8,615 nt of DNA from Klebsiella pneumoniae (GTDB lineage: Bacteria > Pseudomonadota > Gammaproteobacteria > Pseudomonadales > Azotimanducaceae). Made by a program: the position numbers and the translations under genes. Location of the stretch: positions 1 through 8,615 of the forward strand of contig CAMDVY010000104.1 in NCBI GenBank assembly GCA_945878745.1. Reading direction: 5' to 3'. The notes below the pieces were generated by a model. It ran no database searches. It saw only the letters and a program-made list of their open reading frames with translations, and was not told where the DNA came from. Below, in pieces: positions 6,780 to 8,615 of the stretch. Position 1 is the stretch's first letter, and the number at the start of each line of letters is the position of its first letter.

Positions 6780-6797
6780 AATTGATCATGATCGATT
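6780..6797. promoter_or_regulatory. Palindrome in the hrcA-recN divergent region, candidate operator
   Basis: The core GATCATGATC (6784-6793) is a perfect palindrome. It extends to an 18-base imperfect repeat, AAT and ATT flanks with one mismatched pair between. It is roughly midway in the 87-base gap between the two divergent starts. It matches neither the CIRCE operator nor the enteric LexA box. GATC sites also make it a Dam methylation candidate if the host has Dam. The function is unknown and chance is a real alternative. Confidence 0.4.
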
Positions 6798-6828
6798 CGC
6801 TCACCAACGGACGAGGACGCTACTTTTT

Positions 6829-8469
6829 ATGCTGAAGCACCTGACAGTGCAAGACCTCGCGCTCGTGGAGCGACTCGAAGTCTCATTTTCAGCGGGCTTA
6901 ACCGTCATTACCGGTGAGTCCGGTGCCGGCAAGTCCATACTTCTGGCAGCACTTTCTCTGGTACTCGGTGAACGAGCCGCCAGTGACCTGCTGCGCCCAG
7001 GGGCTGCCCGGCTCGACGTGAGCGCCGAATTTGATATCTCCCTGACACCACTGATCAGGGATCGACTGACCGCCCTGGAGCTCGTCGATCTGGATGGTCC
7101 GAGCACCTGTCTGCTCAGGCGCACCATGTCAGCCGACGGCCGTTCGAAAGCGTTCGTGAACGGAATCCCGGTCACTTTGCAGGTATTGCGCGAACTTGGT
7201 GAAAGCCTCGTGGATGTCCACGGCCAGCACGAAAACGTCCGACTGGGTCGCCGGGACGTACAACTGGCACTCCTCGATGATTTCGCGCTTGCCGGTACCG
7301 ATCGGGATCAAGTCACCGAGATCTGGCGAAGCTGGCAGCGTATCCGCCGCGAGGCGGAAACCCTTCGCGTGACCGCGAGCCAGCAAGCAGATCGAATCGA
7401 GCTGCTCACCTATCAGCTGCAGGAACTGGACGGTCTGGGTATCGACCTTCAGGAGGTCGATCAACTGTTCGACGACCATCGCCGCCTCGCCCAGGTGGAT
7501 CATCTGCTCGAAACAGTACTGGCTGCCGACAACTCTCTCGCTGAGCTCGACGCCCCTGGCCGACTCATGTCGACGCTTGGCGCCTTGACCGACACTCATC
7601 CAGCGCTCGACGCCGCCCGTTCGGCACTGGGTGATGCCGGCGCCTTGCTGGAGGACGCCAGCCGACACCTTCGACACTATGCCGATGCGCTGGAGCCTGA
7701 CCCAGAGCGACTAGCCGAGTTGTCAGAGTCCATCGAAGTCCTCCATGGCCTGGCTCGCAAACACAGGATCACACCGCGCGAACTGCCGGCCCGGGTGCAA
7801 GCCCTGGCGGATGAGCTGGCTAGCATCAACGCCGACACCCAGGCGCTGGAAGCCGCTGACGCCAAGGCACGCATCCTGGAATCTGCCTTCCGCGGCAGTG
7901 CGCAGGCGCTGTCGAACAAGAGAAAAAAAGCGTCGAAAGAGTTTGCCAAAGAGGTATCTCGAATACTCGGCGAGCTTGGGTTGGCAAAGGCAAAACTGGG
8001 CGTCGAATTCAGCGAAACTGAAAACGAAACAGGCATCGATGGCATTGAATTGTTGGTCACCACGAATCCGAAATATCCGCCGGGACCTCTTGGTCGCATT
8101 GCCAGCGGTGGTGAGCTCGCCCGTATCAACCTTGCGATCGCCGTCACCGCGGCAGAGCGCAGCGCACTGCCGTGTCTGGTGCTGGACGAAGCGGATGTGG
8201 GGGTAGGTGGAAACCTCGCCGATACCATCGGACGGCTGCTGCGACGTCTCGGCGCGCACACCCAGGTCATCTGCGTCACCCACGCCCCCCAAGTGGCTGC
8301 GCTCGGCGAACACCACTTGTGTGTTCGCAAGACAGAAAGTGAGGACACCACCATTCTGACGCTCGATCGGCAAGCGCGCAGGGAGGAGATCGCCAGAATG
8401 CTGGCCGGCGCCGAGGTGTCGGACAAGACCCGCCAATACGCCGATGCACTGCTGGCCGAAGCCAACTAA
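6829..8469 (+). CDS. recN: DNA repair protein RecN (SMC-like ATPase)
   Basis: RecN is an SMC-like ATPase that binds broken DNA ends and promotes recombinational repair of double-strand breaks on the nucleoid. The 546-residue protein matches the usual 550 or so. The N-terminal half of the ATPase head carries Walker A GESGAGKS at 29-36, followed by LLRRTMSADGRSKAFVNG (95-112) and HGQHEN (131-136). A pair of helical coiled-coil segments (about 155-230 and 320-375) flanks the central region with LRHYADALEPDPERL. The C-terminal head has the ABC signature SGGEL at 426-430, Walker B CLVLDEADVG at 449-458 and the switch VTHAPQVA with H485. The family commonly has DEVD where this has DEAD. GAGGA lies 11 bases before the ATG. 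No enteric-type LexA box was seen upstream, so SOS control is not shown. All catalytic motifs are present. Confidence 0.97.
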   Translation: MLKHLTVQDLALVERLEVSFSAGLTVITGESGAGKSILLAALSLVLGERAASDLLRPGAARLDVSAEFDISLTPLIRDRLTALELVDLDGPSTCLLRRTMSADGRSKAFVNGIPVTLQVLRELGESLVDVHGQHENVRLGRRDVQLALLDDFALAGTDRDQVTEIWRSWQRIRREAETLRVTASQQADRIELLTYQLQELDGLGIDLQEVDQLFDDHRRLAQVDHLLETVLAADNSLAELDAPGRLMSTLGALTDTHPALDAARSALGDAGALLEDASRHLRHYADALEPDPERLAELSESIEVLHGLARKHRITPRELPARVQALADELASINADTQALEAADAKARILESAFRGSAQALSNKRKKASKEFAKEVSRILGELGLAKAKLGVEFSETENETGIDGIELLVTTNPKYPPGPLGRIASGGELARINLAIAVTAAERSALPCLVLDEADVGVGGNLADTIGRLLRRLGAHTQVICVTHAPQVAALGEHHLCVRKTESEDTTILTLDRQARREEIARMLAGAEVSDKTRQYADALLAEAN

Positions 8470-8481
8470 CCGCCAGATATT

Positions 8482-8502
8482 GCTGGACGACGAAAGTTCA
8501 GC
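8482..8502 (+). other. Weak hairpin after recN
   Basis: GCTGGAC and GTTCAGC can pair with one G-U across a 7-base loop, 12 bases after the recN stop. No U-run follows on either strand, so it is not a standard intrinsic terminator. It may be accidental. Confidence 0.25.
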
Positions 8503-8552
8503 GGCTTCACCATTTCGAGTACCATCCGCGCTCCATTGAAACCCGGTCAGCC

Positions 8553-8615
8553 ATGCGCGCGCCCATCGTCACCGTTTTGTTCGCTTCCCTGGTACTGAGT
8601 GCCTGCACCATGCCG
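8553..8615 (+). CDS. bamE: N-terminus of an outer-membrane lipoprotein, probably BamE (runs off the right edge)
   Basis: The 21 visible codons encode a lipoprotein signal peptide: a short positive start (MRAP), a hydrophobic stretch (IVTVLFASLVL) and a lipobox LSAC with the acylated cysteine at residue 18. Threonine at the next position lacks the Asp that retains lipoproteins in the inner membrane, which suggests outer-membrane sorting. In E. coli the gene directly downstream of recN in the same direction is bamE (smpA), a small lipoprotein of the Bam complex that inserts beta-barrel proteins. The name rests on this gene order and the signal peptide only; none of the mature BamE domain is visible. 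Another small lipoprotein is possible. The Shine-Dalgarno site is weak. Confidence 0.6.
   Translation, partial: MRAPIVTVLFASLVLSACTMP

Noticed and set aside
6742..6828. LexA (SOS) box upstream of recN
   Set aside because: No CTGT-N8-ACAG repeat is present in the gap. A divergent LexA motif cannot be excluded.
7677..8465. Long antisense open frame of 262 codons opposite recN, and a second one at 7723-8436
   Set aside because: Both lie wholly inside recN, which has every expected motif. Their translations are low-complexity Ser/Ala/Arg-rich or unfamiliar, and they arise from the codon bias of a GC-rich gene.
8470..8552. Terminator or strong promoter between recN and the lipoprotein gene
   Set aside because: The only hairpin lacks a U-run. 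The best promoter-like pair (TTCAGC, 17 bases, TACCAT) is too weak to claim.
1..8615. A previously undescribed defence, mobile or secondary-metabolite system
   Set aside because: Every substantial open frame with real coding signs is a known housekeeping gene in a conserved order. No repeats, transposase, integrase or unknown gene cluster is visible.

Overview
The window is a conserved chromosomal housekeeping block from a gammaproteobacterium (GC roughly in the high fifties). The evidence is gene order plus protein sequence. On the minus strand, read right to left, lie hrcA, grpE, dnaK, dnaJ, dapB and the start of carA. On the plus strand lie recN and the first 21 codons of a lipoprotein that is probably bamE. 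DnaK, CarA and RecN look gammaproteobacterial. The presence of HrcA beside grpE, together with sigma-32-like promoters, recalls the Xanthomonadales/Chromatiales side of the class rather than the enterics. The exact genus cannot be read from this sequence.

Layout: 1-757 carA (5' two thirds, TTG start, running off the left edge); 758-926 a gap with an A/T-flanked inverted repeat; 927-1727 dapB; 1761-2885 dnaJ; 2886-3006 a gap with two hairpins, one a textbook intrinsic terminator; 3007-4932 dnaK; 4933-5032 a gap with a sigma-32-type promoter; 5033-5590 grpE; 5591-5679 a second sigma-32-type promoter; 5680-6741 hrcA; 6742-6828 a divergent promoter region with a palindrome; 6829-8469 recN; 8553-8615 the bamE-like start. 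Coding density is about 93%, and no gap exceeds 300 bases.

Function: GrpE, DnaK and DnaJ form the complete Hsp70 folding cycle (nucleotide exchange, ATP-driven holding, J-protein delivery). HrcA is a heat-shock repressor whose folding usually depends on GroEL. DapB (lysine/diaminopimelate) and CarA (carbamoyl phosphate for arginine and pyrimidines) follow in the same direction and may receive read-through from the chaperone genes. RecN (double-strand-break repair) and the putative BamE (outer membrane assembly) are transcribed the opposite way.

I found no mobile element, CRISPR array, RNA gene or undescribed multigene system. The points worth a second look are regulatory: two sigma-32-like promoters without a visible CIRCE operator despite hrcA, a strong terminator inside the dnaK-dnaJ gap, possible alternative folding over the dnaK ribosome binding site, and palindromes in three intergenic regions.
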